From NCBI RefSeq assembly GCF_937936315.1, contig NZ_CALGWU010000039.1, positions 62,001-126,000 on the forward strand: a stretch of DNA of 64,000 bases. Direction: 5' to 3'. Positions 1 through 9,000 of the stretch are shown piece by piece. Both the position numbers and the translations under genes were made by a program. The notes under the pieces are model-generated. The model was not told where the DNA came from. It searched no databases and worked only from the letters and a program-made list of their open reading frames with translations. Within the stretch, counting starts at the first letter, position 1; every line of letters begins with the position of its first letter. The DNA is from an uncultured Capnocytophaga sp. (GTDB lineage Bacteria; Bacteroidota; Bacteroidia; Flavobacteriales; Flavobacteriaceae).

Positions 1-629
1 CAGGGGATAAAGTATGGGTAACTGGCGTATTAGGTCGTTCTAAAGAAATCGCTGCAGGTGCAAACTTAGATGCGGTTTCAGGAGAAACTATCTTAGGTAA
101 CTTGGCACAAGGGCACTCTATTCACTACACCGATTCTGACCTCCTTTTCGGGTTTATCCCAGGTTCAGTAGGTGAAACTTCTACAATTCTTATCCTCTTA
201 GCAGGTTTATTCCTCATCTATACCAAAATCGCTTCTTGGCGTGTAATGGTGAGTATGTTTGTAGGAGCTTGGGTAATGGGATTAATTTTCAACGCTTTAG
301 CACCAAGTATGGTAGGCACTTCATTCCACGCTATTTGGAGTATACCAGCTTATCAGCACTTGCTCATTGGAGGTTTAGCATTTGGAGCTGTATTTATGGC
401 TACCGACCCAGTAACCGCAGCACAAACAAATACAGGTAAGTATATCTACGGATTCTTAGCAGGTTTCATAGCAATTGCTATCCGTTGCTTCAACCCTGCT
501 TATCCTGAAGGGGTAATGCTCGCTATCCTATTGATGAATGTACTAGCTCCTACTATCGACCACTTTGTAGTACAAGCTAATGTATCTCGTCGTAAAAAAC
601 GTTTAAAAACAGTTACTAAAACCGCATAA
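1..629 (+). CDS. nqrB: Na+-translocating NADH:quinone reductase subunit B (C-terminal part)
   Basis: Membrane subunit of the Na+-NQR complex, which couples NADH oxidation by quinone to Na+ export. The 5' end lies outside the window; the first complete codon is at position 3 and about 208 residues are visible. Several hydrophobic membrane segments follow. The motif D-A-V-S-G-E-T (codons 69-89) sits where the covalently flavinylated Thr is expected: 179 residues follow the Thr, which fits Thr236 in the roughly 415-residue Vibrio protein. The usual small residue before the Thr is Glu here. The stop lies 3 bases before nqrC, so the genes are co-transcribed. Identity is secure from the subunit order B-C-D-E-F. 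Confidence 0.95.
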   Translation, partial: GDKVWVTGVLGRSKEIAAGANLDAVSGETILGNLAQGHSIHYTDSDLLFGFIPGSVGETSTILILLAGLFLIYTKIASWRVMVSMFVGAWVMGLIFNALAPSMVGTSFHAIWSIPAYQHLLIGGLAFGAVFMATDPVTAAQTNTGKYIYGFLAGFIAIAIRCFNPAYPEGVMLAILLMNVLAPTIDHFVVQANVSRRKKRLKTVTKTA

Positions 630-632
630 ATT

Positions 633-1370
633 ATGGCAGTAAAAACAGAAAGTAATTCGTATACAGTGATTTTCGCCATTATAATGGTGGTAATCGTAGG
701 AGCTTTGCTCGCTGGTATTTCATCAGCATTGAGCAGTGATATCAGTAACAATAAAAAGTTAGAAAAGAAACAAAACATTCTCTACGCTATGGGGGTAAAT
801 CACAACCAAGGAGAGCTTGGAGGAGGTAAAGTAGAGTTTCTTTCTACAACTGATGCTGAAAAAGAGTTCCCTAACTATGTGAAAGAACAATACCTTATCA
901 AAGGAAATACCGCTGAGAAAGTAGAAGGTGCAAACGACCTTATCAACTTCAACGGTCATCGTGAAGGTTTGCCTCTTTATGTAGGTGAAAAAGATGGAAC
1001 TACACTCTATATCATTCCCGTAAATGGACGTGGTTTATGGGATGCTATTTGGGGATATATAGCCGTAGATAAAGATCTTGTTGTACGTGGCGTTTTCTTC
1101 GACCATAAAGGAGAAACTGCCGGTTTAGGAGCTAATATCAAAGAACGTTTCTTTATGGACGACTTTATTGGGGAACATTTATTGGATGCCGCAGGTAACT
1201 TCCAAAGCATTCAAATTTCAAAAAGCAATGGCGACCCTGAAAATAAACGTAAAGAAGATGGGAAAATTGATGCTATTGCAGGAGCTACCCTTACTGGTAA
1301 TGGAGTGCAAGCGATGATAAGCGATGGCATAGAGCCTTATATATCCTATATTAAAAGTTTAAACAAATAA
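633..1370 (+). CDS. nqrC: Na+-translocating NADH:quinone reductase subunit C
   Basis: NqrC carries a covalent FMN on the periplasmic side and passes electrons within Na+-NQR. The 245-residue protein has one N-terminal membrane segment (about residues 10-30) and a periplasmic FMN-binding domain. The motif D-A-I-A-G-A-T-L-T near the C terminus matches the ApbE flavinylation signature, with Thr219 the predicted FMN attachment site. The position usually Ser or Thr before the Gly is Ala. It lies between nqrB and nqrD with gaps of 3 and 6 bases. ApbE homologues that could attach the FMN are at 17736-19824. Confidence 0.96.
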   Translation: MAVKTESNSYTVIFAIIMVVIVGALLAGISSALSSDISNNKKLEKKQNILYAMGVNHNQGELGGGKVEFLSTTDAEKEFPNYVKEQYLIKGNTAEKVEGANDLINFNGHREGLPLYVGEKDGTTLYIIPVNGRGLWDAIWGYIAVDKDLVVRGVFFDHKGETAGLGANIKERFFMDDFIGEHLLDAAGNFQSIQISKSNGDPENKRKEDGKIDAIAGATLTGNGVQAMISDGIEPYISYIKSLNK

Positions 1371-1376
1371 GAGACT

Positions 1377-2024
1377 ATGGGACTATCAAAAAAAGATACA
1401 AAATTAGTAACTGACCCTCTATGGGATAACAACCCCGTAACGGTACAAGTGTTGGGTATCTGTTCTGCTTTGGCAATTACAGCCCAACTGAAAGCCGCTA
1501 TCGTAATGAGCCTTTCCTTTACCTTTGTACTTGTAATGGGTAACGTAACCATTTCTTTGCTTAGAAATGTAATACCACCTAAAATCCGTATCATCGCTCA
1601 GCTAATTGTAGCAGCTGCTTTGGTAATCGTGGTGGACTTTGTGCTTAAAGCCTATGTGTACGACCTTAGCAAACAGCTATCAGTATATGTAGGGCTTATC
1701 ATTACCAACTGTATTTTGATGGGACGTTTTGAGGCGTTTGCCTTGGGTAACCCTCCAGGAAAATCGTTCTTAGATGCTATTGGTAATGCAGGTGGTTATT
1801 CTATCGCTTTGCTTATCGTTGCTTTTTTCCGTGAACTATTAGGTTCTGGTACTTTGCTCGGTTTCCAAGTATTAGGAGACCCTATCAAAAAAACGGGAGC
1901 TTATGCATTAGGCTATGAGAACAACGGTTTTATGTTGTTAGCACCTATGGCTTTGGTAACCTATGGTATAGTAGTGTGGGTACAACGCTCACGTAACAAA
2001 GCCTTGATAGAAGACAGTCATTAA
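1377..2024 (+). CDS. nqrD: Na+-translocating NADH:quinone reductase subunit D
   Basis: Integral membrane subunit of Na+-NQR, 215 residues and almost entirely hydrophobic, with about six membrane segments. Cys29 (in G-I-C-S) and Cys112 (in T-N-C-I-L-M-G) match the two Cys that, with a pair in NqrE, ligate the intramembrane iron-sulfur centre of the complex. NqrD and NqrE are homologous and lie in inverted topology. It follows nqrC by 6 bases and precedes nqrE by 20. Confidence 0.96.
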   Translation: MGLSKKDTKLVTDPLWDNNPVTVQVLGICSALAITAQLKAAIVMSLSFTFVLVMGNVTISLLRNVIPPKIRIIAQLIVAAALVIVVDFVLKAYVYDLSKQLSVYVGLIITNCILMGRFEAFALGNPPGKSFLDAIGNAGGYSIALLIVAFFRELLGSGTLLGFQVLGDPIKKTGAYALGYENNGFMLLAPMALVTYGIVVWVQRSRNKALIEDSH

Positions 2025-2044
2025 TCATTTAAAAAGAAAAGAAA

Positions 2045-2791
2045 ATGTTAGAATATTTAACACTGATTTTTAAATCAATATTCGTTGAGAATATGATTTT
2101 CGCTACCTTCTTAGGTATGTGTTCGTACTTGGCTGTATCTAAAAAAGTATCTACTGCCATAGGCTTAGGAGCTGCCGTTATATTCGTACAAACCCTTACT
2201 GTACCTATGAACTGGCTACTTAATGAGTACATACTCAAAGAGGGTGCTTTGCGTTGGTTAGGCGAAGAGTACGCTAATTACGATTTGAGCTTCCTTACTT
2301 ATATCTTGTTCATTGCTACGGTTGCAACAATGGTACAGTTAGTAGAGATTATAGTAGAGAAATTCTCACCATCTTTGTATAACTCATTGGGTATCTTCTT
2401 ACCTTTGATAGCGGTAAACTGTGCTATCTTAGGGGGATCTCTCTTTATGCAATCACGTGCTGAAGTAATTCACTCATTCGGTCTTTCAGTAGCCTATGGA
2501 GTGAGTTCAGGATTGGGTTGGGCTATCGCTATCTTAGCATTGGCTGCTATTCGTGAGAAAATACGTTATTCACACGTGCCTGCACCTTTGCGCGGCTTAG
2601 GTATCACCTTCATCACCACAGGTCTTATGGCTATCGGCTTTATGAGCTTTGGTGGTATGCTTACAGGTGGTAGCAGCAAAAAAGAAGAAGCTAAAGAAGC
2701 TCCTAAACAAGAGACTACTATCCAACAAGAAGTTAAAACTGATAAATTAGCTCATAACACAAAAGATTTAAGCAATGATATTAGCAAGTGA
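2045..2791 (+). CDS. nqrE: Na+-translocating NADH:quinone reductase subunit E
   Basis: Integral membrane subunit of Na+-NQR and partner of NqrD. Cys26 (G-M-C-S) and Cys126 (V-N-C-A-I-L-G) match the expected ligands of the intramembrane Fe-S centre. At 248 residues it is longer than the usual roughly 200. The extra part is a hydrophilic Lys/Glu-rich tail of about 40 residues after the last membrane helix, beginning near G-G-S-S-K-K. The last 17 bases overlap the start of nqrF in another frame, which suggests translational coupling. An A/G-rich stretch precedes the ATG. Confidence 0.95.
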   Translation: MLEYLTLIFKSIFVENMIFATFLGMCSYLAVSKKVSTAIGLGAAVIFVQTLTVPMNWLLNEYILKEGALRWLGEEYANYDLSFLTYILFIATVATMVQLVEIIVEKFSPSLYNSLGIFLPLIAVNCAILGGSLFMQSRAEVIHSFGLSVAYGVSSGLGWAIAILALAAIREKIRYSHVPAPLRGLGITFITTGLMAIGFMSFGGMLTGGSSKKEEAKEAPKQETTIQQEVKTDKLAHNTKDLSNDISK

Positions 2792-4088
2792 AATATTAAC
2801 AACTATTGCAGTAACGGTGATAGGATTATTAGTTGTAATCCTATTGTTGGTTGCTATTTTGCTTTACGTAAAACAGAAACTAACACCATCAGGACCTGTA
2901 AAAATTACTATCAATAACGAAAAAGTAGTTGAAGTGCCTCTTGGAGGTTCACTGCTCTCTACTTTAGGTAACGAAAAGATTTTCTTGCCATCAGCTTGTG
3001 GTGGTAAAGGGTCTTGTTTACAATGTGAATGCCACGTATACGAAGGCGGAGGAGAAGCACTCCCTACCGAAACTCCTCACTTTACTAAAAAAGAATTGAA
3101 AGAAGGAGTGCGTTTGGCTTGCCAAGTGAAAGTAAAACAAGATATGAAAATTGGGGTGCCAGAACAAGTGTTTGGTATCAAGAAATGGCAAGCTACTGTA
3201 GTGCGTAACTACAACGTTGCCTCTTTCATCAAAGAGTTTGTGGTAGAAATCCCTGAGGATATGGACTATAAACCAGGGGGATACATCCAAATTGAAATCC
3301 CACCTTGTGAGGTAAAATACTCCGATATCGATATCACTGCACACCCTGTAGAACACCCAGGTGAACCCGATAAGTTCAAAATGGAATGGGATAAGTTCAA
3401 GCTATGGCCATTGGTGATGAAAAACCCAGAGCCTGCTGAACGTGCCTACTCTATGGCTTCTTACCCTGCCGAAGGTCGTGAGATTATGCTTAATGTACGT
3501 ATCGCTACTCCACCATTCGACAAAGCTAAAGGTGGCTGGATGGATGTAAACCCAGGGGTTGCTTCATCGTACATCTTCTCTCGCAAACCAGGTGATAAGG
3601 TAACCATCTCAGGACCTTATGGTGAATTCTTCATCAACGAGTCTAATGCCGAGATGTTGTACGTAGGTGGAGGGGCTGGTATGGCGCCTATGCGTTCTCA
3701 CTTGTACCACCTATTCAAAACTTTGAAAACAGGACGTACCGTTACTTATTGGTATGGTGGTCGTTCAAAACGCGAGTTGTTCTATGTAGAACACTTCCGT
3801 GAATTAGAGCGCGAATTCCCTAACTTCAAGTTCTTCATTGTACTTTCTGAACCACTACCAGAAGACAATTGGAAAGTGAAGAAAGATGTCAATGATACCG
3901 AAGGTGATGGCTTCTTAGGTTTTGTTCACAATGCTGTGATTGAACAATATTTGAGCAAACACGAAGCCCCAGAAGATATAGAATTGTACTTCTGCGGTCC
4001 TCCAATGATGAACAAAGCTGTTCAAAAAATGGGTCAAGACTTTGGTATGCCCGATGAAAATATCCGTTTCGACGACTTTGGTGGTTAA
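2775..4088 (+). CDS. nqrF: Na+-translocating NADH:quinone reductase subunit F
   Basis: Entry subunit of Na+-NQR: it takes a hydride from NADH on FAD and passes electrons through a [2Fe-2S] centre. The 437 residues comprise an N-terminal membrane helix (about 8-32), a ferredoxin-like domain with Cys75, Cys81, Cys84 and Cys116, and a ferredoxin-reductase module with the FAD motif R-A-Y-S-M-A-S and the NAD-site glycine run Y-V-G-G-G-A-G-M-A-P. The length is a little above the usual 407-410. It is the last gene of the operon; a bidirectional hairpin follows 18 bases after the stop. Confidence 0.97.
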   Translation: MILASEILTTIAVTVIGLLVVILLLVAILLYVKQKLTPSGPVKITINNEKVVEVPLGGSLLSTLGNEKIFLPSACGGKGSCLQCECHVYEGGGEALPTETPHFTKKELKEGVRLACQVKVKQDMKIGVPEQVFGIKKWQATVVRNYNVASFIKEFVVEIPEDMDYKPGGYIQIEIPPCEVKYSDIDITAHPVEHPGEPDKFKMEWDKFKLWPLVMKNPEPAERAYSMASYPAEGREIMLNVRIATPPFDKAKGGWMDVNPGVASSYIFSRKPGDKVTISGPYGEFFINESNAEMLYVGGGAGMAPMRSHLYHLFKTLKTGRTVTYWYGGRSKRELFYVEHFRELEREFPNFKFFIVLSEPLPEDNWKVKKDVNDTEGDGFLGFVHNAVIEQYLSKHEAPEDIELYFCGPPMMNKAVQKMGQDFGMPDENIRFDDFGG

Positions 4089-4106
4089 TAACTACCTACA
4101 TTATAT

Positions 4107-4138
4107 AAAAATCCGACTTAGTAATAGGTCGGATTTTT
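4107..4138. terminator. Bidirectional terminator after nqrF
   Basis: Perfect 11-base arms at 4107-4117 and 4128-4138 (AAAAATCCGAC / GTCGGATTTTT) with a 10-base loop. The A-tract on one side and T-tract on the other allow it to end both nqrF and the convergent gene at 4138-4593, whose stop codon touches the hairpin. Confidence 0.9.
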
Positions 4139-4593
4139 TATGATATAGATAAGGTTTCTTTTCGTTCTTTTATAATTGTGGGGTGAGTGATAATCTCTAA
4201 ATTCATAACTTTATCTGCCAGATTAATACCAATACTTAAGAGTCCTTTTCCTTCATTGATGTAATAATACCATATCTTTCGGTCAGTAAAAAGGTTTTCA
4301 TCAATACAGAAAGGGTGTCCTAAGGTAGAGGCAACAAGATGACTATCATCTCCAAAACGGATAGGAATACACAGTGTTTGTAAAATATGATTAGCTATTT
4401 CAGTAAGTTCTTTATGCAGTAAAATATCCTCAAAACTGATAGCAGAGAGAATATCACTGTTTCTTTCCTTAAAACAGATAATGTAATACCCCAAACAATC
4501 GGCTATACCTTCTATGCTGGCATAATAAAAAGGGATAGTTTCAACAGAAGAAATGAAATTAGTAAGACTGAAATCTTCAATATTTATATTCAT
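4138..4593 (-). CDS. Hypothetical protein, 151 aa
   Basis: I do not recognise this family. The protein is soluble-looking, has no signal peptide or membrane segment, and contains mixed hydrophobic and acidic stretches, with a Trp-Tyr-Tyr-Tyr run near residue 108. It stands alone between the nqr terminator and a divergent TlpA-type gene. A minus-strand TATTTTTG box (plus-strand 4633-4640) lies 40 bases upstream and could be its -7 element. It is supported as a gene by its length, plausible composition, and a stop that coincides with a terminator. A function in immunity or stress is possible but nothing in the sequence shows it. Confidence 0.6.
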   Translation of the reverse strand: MNINIEDFSLTNFISSVETIPFYYASIEGIADCLGYYIICFKERNSDILSAISFEDILLHKELTEIANHILQTLCIPIRFGDDSHLVASTLGHPFCIDENLFTDRKIWYYYINEGKGLLSIGINLADKVMNLEIITHPTIIKERKETLSIS

Positions 4594-4632
4594 AAAATGA
4601 ATTGTTGTTTCCTATGAGAGGTTTTTTGAGTG

Positions 4633-4640
4633 CAAAAATA
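4633..4640 (-). promoter_or_regulatory. Possible -7 box for the 151-aa gene
   Basis: On the minus strand this reads TATTTTTG, matching the Bacteroidetes -7 consensus TAnnTTTG. No TTG lies at the usual 18-21 base spacing, so the call is weak. Confidence 0.35.
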
Positions 4641-4682
4641 GGAATAATTGCTAGAATTAGAGGAATTTTCCAAAAAATATTG

Positions 4683-4690
4683 TACCTTTG
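4683..4690 (+). promoter_or_regulatory. -7 box of the TlpA-like gene
   Basis: TACCTTTG matches TAnnTTTG and lies 25 bases before the ATG at 4715. No clear TTG -33 element is present at the normal spacing. Confidence 0.5.
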
Positions 4691-4714
4691 TCATTATTTT
4701 TAAATCATAGTGTT

Positions 4715-5827
4715 ATGAAAAAGATATTTGCAATCCTTGTATGCGCCTTGGTGTCGTGTACCAATTCAGAAGAAGCAATAAAAGCTTATCAGCAACAAAA
4801 AGAAGCTATAGGCTTACAATCAGCTGAGAAACAAAATGAACTCTTAGGGCAATCTCCTATGGCTTTTAAACAAAGTATGCAGGCAATAGCGCAACAATAC
4901 ACCGAAATACTCAAGAACTTGCCAGCAGATTTTGCAGCTAAAGAAGAGAAAGCTAACCACTATCAACAGTTGGTTATAGTATCGGAATATTTGTTCAATC
5001 ACCGTAAATATACTGAGGAAGAAGCTCCTGCTATCAAAGAGCTACAAGACTTATGTACCGCAGTAGATTTAGACAATGCTACTGATTTCAACGATTATCC
5101 CGAGTACCAAACTTTAGTACAGAATATTTTTAAATGGCGCATCTACTCTCATAAAGTACAATATGAGTTTGATGACCCTTGGGGCAAAATATTAGCCGAT
5201 TTCAAAGCGCTTAAATCTGAAAATATCAAGCAAGCATTAGCCCCTTTGATTATTGAGGGCGTATCACCTACTTCGGCAACTGCCACTAATGAGGAAATCA
5301 TTGCTTTAGTGAAACAATTAGTGAAAGATAACGACCTTTTAAATACCCTTTCAAAACATATTGATTTGGTAAATAAACTCAAAGCAGGACAACCTTTTCC
5401 CGCTCTTCCTGCTCTTACTGATTTAAACGATAAAGAGGTAAAATATGAGCAATTACCACTCAAAGGTAAATTGCTGTTTATAGACATCTGGGCTACTTAT
5501 TGTCCTGATTGTCGTAAGGAGTTGCCTGCCTTAGAAACCTTACAAGAGGATTACAAAACGGAACCTATTACCTTTGTAAGTATTTCGGTAGACCGCGATA
5601 AAGAAGCGTGGAAAGCAATGGTAAAGGAAAAGAAACTCCGTGGTATTCATCTATATGCCTCTCCTGAAACAAAGGAATTATTCAAAAAATTATACGATTT
5701 GAGAAGCATCCCGCGTTATATGTTGATAGATGCTAAAGGAAATATTATAGATGCCAATGCCCCTATGCCTTCTGATAAAAACTTAAAAGAATTGATAGAT
5801 GTAAGTTTAAAAGCTAAAGTACAATAA
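4715..5827 (+). CDS. TlpA/ResA-type thioredoxin-like lipoprotein
   Basis: A periplasmic thiol-disulfide oxidoreductase-like lipoprotein of 370 residues. The ATG at 4715 is chosen because it begins a compact lipoprotein signal ending L-V-S-C; the frame extends 5' only through a TTG inside the promoter. Residues about 30-220 form a helical region, and residues about 230-370 a thioredoxin fold with the active site W-A-T-Y-C-P-D-C-R (Cys263, Cys266). It is paralogous to the gene at 44706-46067, sharing for example L-K-S-E-N-I-K and the whole thioredoxin domain, but lacks that protein's N-terminal DUF4369-like domain. The substrate is unknown. Confidence 0.85.
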   Translation: MKKIFAILVCALVSCTNSEEAIKAYQQQKEAIGLQSAEKQNELLGQSPMAFKQSMQAIAQQYTEILKNLPADFAAKEEKANHYQQLVIVSEYLFNHRKYTEEEAPAIKELQDLCTAVDLDNATDFNDYPEYQTLVQNIFKWRIYSHKVQYEFDDPWGKILADFKALKSENIKQALAPLIIEGVSPTSATATNEEIIALVKQLVKDNDLLNTLSKHIDLVNKLKAGQPFPALPALTDLNDKEVKYEQLPLKGKLLFIDIWATYCPDCRKELPALETLQEDYKTEPITFVSISVDRDKEAWKAMVKEKKLRGIHLYASPETKELFKKLYDLRSIPRYMLIDAKGNIIDANAPMPSDKNLKELIDVSLKAKVQ

Positions 5828-5955
5828 TTTTTGTAAGACAGCTAAAAAATATTAAAATAAGAATATAATTCTCAGCTCTTTTTTCTTTGTTAGTTTAAAA
5901 ATGCTAATATTTTCTAACTAAGGTGCAAATTGAAAAGCATTCTTTTAGTCAAAAG

Positions 5956-5987
5956 TTTTTGAGTTCTAATAAAAATGCATATCTTTG
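5956..5987 (+). promoter_or_regulatory. Promoter of the beta-galactosidase gene
   Basis: TTTTTG (5956-5961), an 18-base spacer and TATCTTTG (5980-5987) form a good Bacteroidetes promoter 93 bases before the ATG. The leader in between is A/T-rich and shows no obvious operator. Confidence 0.7.
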
Positions 5988-6080
5988 TCCCTTAGCATAT
6001 TTTTAGAATTTATTCCTAATGATATATTTCTATTTTCCTAAATTAATCTGTTATTTCACTTATAAAACTCGAAAAGTTGT

Positions 6081-9000
6081 ATGAAAAAATATCTTTTAGT
6101 TGCAATATTACTTTTGTTAAGCAAAAAAAATACAGCTCAGCAGTTGGATACTATCTTTGAAAATCCTGCAATACAAGAAATTAACCGATTACCTATGCGC
6201 GCCTCTTACTTTCCTTTTGAAGAGGTAAGTAAAGCACAAACCGGCAATCCCACTACTTCTACACGCTTTTTAAACCTCAATGGACAGTGGTCTTTTCTTT
6301 GGAAAGAAGATTATAAGCAGTTGCCAAAGAATTTCTACAAAACTGATTTTAACGAAAGTCAATGGAAAAAAATAGCTGTGCCTGCCAATTGGGAAGTAAA
6401 TGGTTATGGCATTCCTATCTATGTGAATGCTTCTTACGAGTTTAACCAAAAGAACCCTACACCACCTGATATTCCTGATAGTCTTGCTCAAAATGCAGGT
6501 CTCTATCGCAAAACTTTTAACCTACCTACTTCTTGGCAAGGTGAGAAAGTATATTTGCATTTAGGGGCTGTAAAATCAGCTTTTAAACTCTATGTAAACG
6601 GAAAGTTCGTAGGGGTAGGAAAAGACAGCAAATTGGCTTCGGAATTTGATATTACGCCTTACATCGTTCAGGGCAAAAATCTTATTGCTATGGAAGTGCG
6701 TCGCTGGACAGATGCCAGCTACCTCGAATGTCAAGATATGTGGCGCTTTTCGGGCATTTCGCGCGATTGTTATCTCTATATGCGTCCTAAAGTACATTTG
6801 TACGACCTAAGTATTACCTCTCTCCTAACCAAAAACTACGCTGATGGGCAACTCTCAACGCTTGTAGAAGTGTGGAATGAAACTCCAGAAGATGCCTCAA
6901 AATACCGTGTTGAGGTATCGTTGTATGACAAAGACAAATTGCTGTATACTGAAAAACAGACGACTGATGGGCTGAAACGCTCTTTTGGAAAAACAGAACT
7001 CTCATTTCAAGCACTTTTTCCTCAAGTGAAGGCGTGGAGCGCTGAAATCCCTTATCTTTATCGCCTGCAAGTAACTCTATACGATGCACAAGGCAAGGTG
7101 AAAGAGGTAGTAAGTAGGTTTGTAGGCTTCAGAACGATTGAAATAAAAGGAAGTGATATATTGGTAAATGGCAAACGCGTATTTTTCAAAGGTGTAAACC
7201 GACACGAAACCGACCCCCAAACGGGGCAAGTAGTATCTCGGGAAAGTATGGAGAAAGACCTAATGCTAATGAAATTACTCAACTTCAATGCGGTACGTAC
7301 TTCTCATTACCCCAATGATCCTTATTTCTATGAACTTTGTGATAAATATGGACTTTATGTAATGGATGAGGCTAATATAGAAAGCCACGGGATGCATTAT
7401 GAAAAGGATAAAACATTGGGCAACGACCCTAACTGGGAATATGCACATTTGCTTAGGATGCAGCGAATGATACAACGCGATAAAAATCACCCCAGTATAT
7501 TGTTTTGGAGTATGGGGAATGAATCGGGGAATGGTTGGAACTTCTACAAAGGATATAAACTGATGAAAGGATTGGATTCTACACGCCCTATCCATTATGA
7601 ATTAGCTCATTACGATTGGAATACCGATATAGAATCGCGTATGTACCGCCGTATTCCTTTCCTTGTAGATTATGCGCTTAGCAATCGTACTAAACCTTTC
7701 TTGCAATGCGAATATGCCCACGCTATGGGTAATAGCTTAGGTAACTTTCAAGAGTATTGGGATGTATATGAACACTACCCCAAATTACAAGGAGGTTTTA
7801 TTTGGGATTTTGTAGATCAAGGTCTTTATAAAACCTTAGCCAATGGCAAAAAAATATTAGCATACGGCGGAGATTATGGCAACAAAAATACGCCTAGTGA
7901 CAACAACTTTCTCATCAACGGAGTTATAGCTTCCGACAGAAGTTTTCACCCTCATAGTTATGAAGTGCGCAAGGTACAGCAAGAAATAGCCTTTGAGTAT
8001 AAAGACAAAGTGCTGACTTTGCATAACAAATATTTTTTTAAAGACCTTTCTAACTATCAAATAGTATGGCGATTGCTTAAAGATGGTAAAGAGGTACAAA
8101 GTGGTGCTTTTACAGATTTGGTAGTGCTTCCACAAAGTAGTACATCACTTGTTATGCCTGTTTTGCTCACTGATGATAAAGCAGAGTATATATTGCAGTA
8201 TACCGCTCAGTTAAAGGAAAATGAAGGACTACTTGCAAAAGGTACTCCTCTTGCCTTTGCCGAGTTTCCTCTCACTGCCTATACTCCTCAAAAATCCATC
8301 ATCGATACTACTCCTATAACAATAGAGGAAACGCCAATGTATATTCTCTTGCAAAATAGAAACTATACAGCCAAAATAGACAAGCAAGCAGGAAAATGGG
8401 TGTCTTTTAAAGTAAAAAACGAAGAACTTTTCACTCCTGAAGGATTGGAGGTAAATTTATGGCGTGCAGGCACTGATAACGATTTTGGGGCAGGTTTACC
8501 TAAAAAACTACAACACTTACAAGAAGCTGATAAAAAAGCTGATAGCGTGAGTGTATCGGTAGAGAAATATACAAACGGACAAATAAAGGTATGTATTCAC
8601 AAACGATTAGTAGATGCTACTATTGATTATATCCAAGAGTTGCTATTTGAAGGAAAACCTTCAGTAACAGTGCATAATAGTTTTAAGCCTTTAAAAGAGG
8701 ATAAAACACTTACTTTCAAAATAGGCAATCATCTCACATTACAGCCTTTTCAGCGTATTCAGTGGTATGGAAGAGGTCCTTGGGAAAGTTATTGGGATAG
8801 AAAAACATCGGCTATGGTAGGCTTGTATGAAGGAACTATTGCCGACCAATATTACCCTTATGTGCGTCCGCAAGAGAATGGCAATAAAAGTGATGTGCGT
8901 TGGGCAAGACTTAGCAAGAAGGGCGTAAGCCTCACTATTTACAGTATAGATACTCTATTGAATGTAAATGCCCTGCCTTATAGTCCCGCCCAGTTATTCC

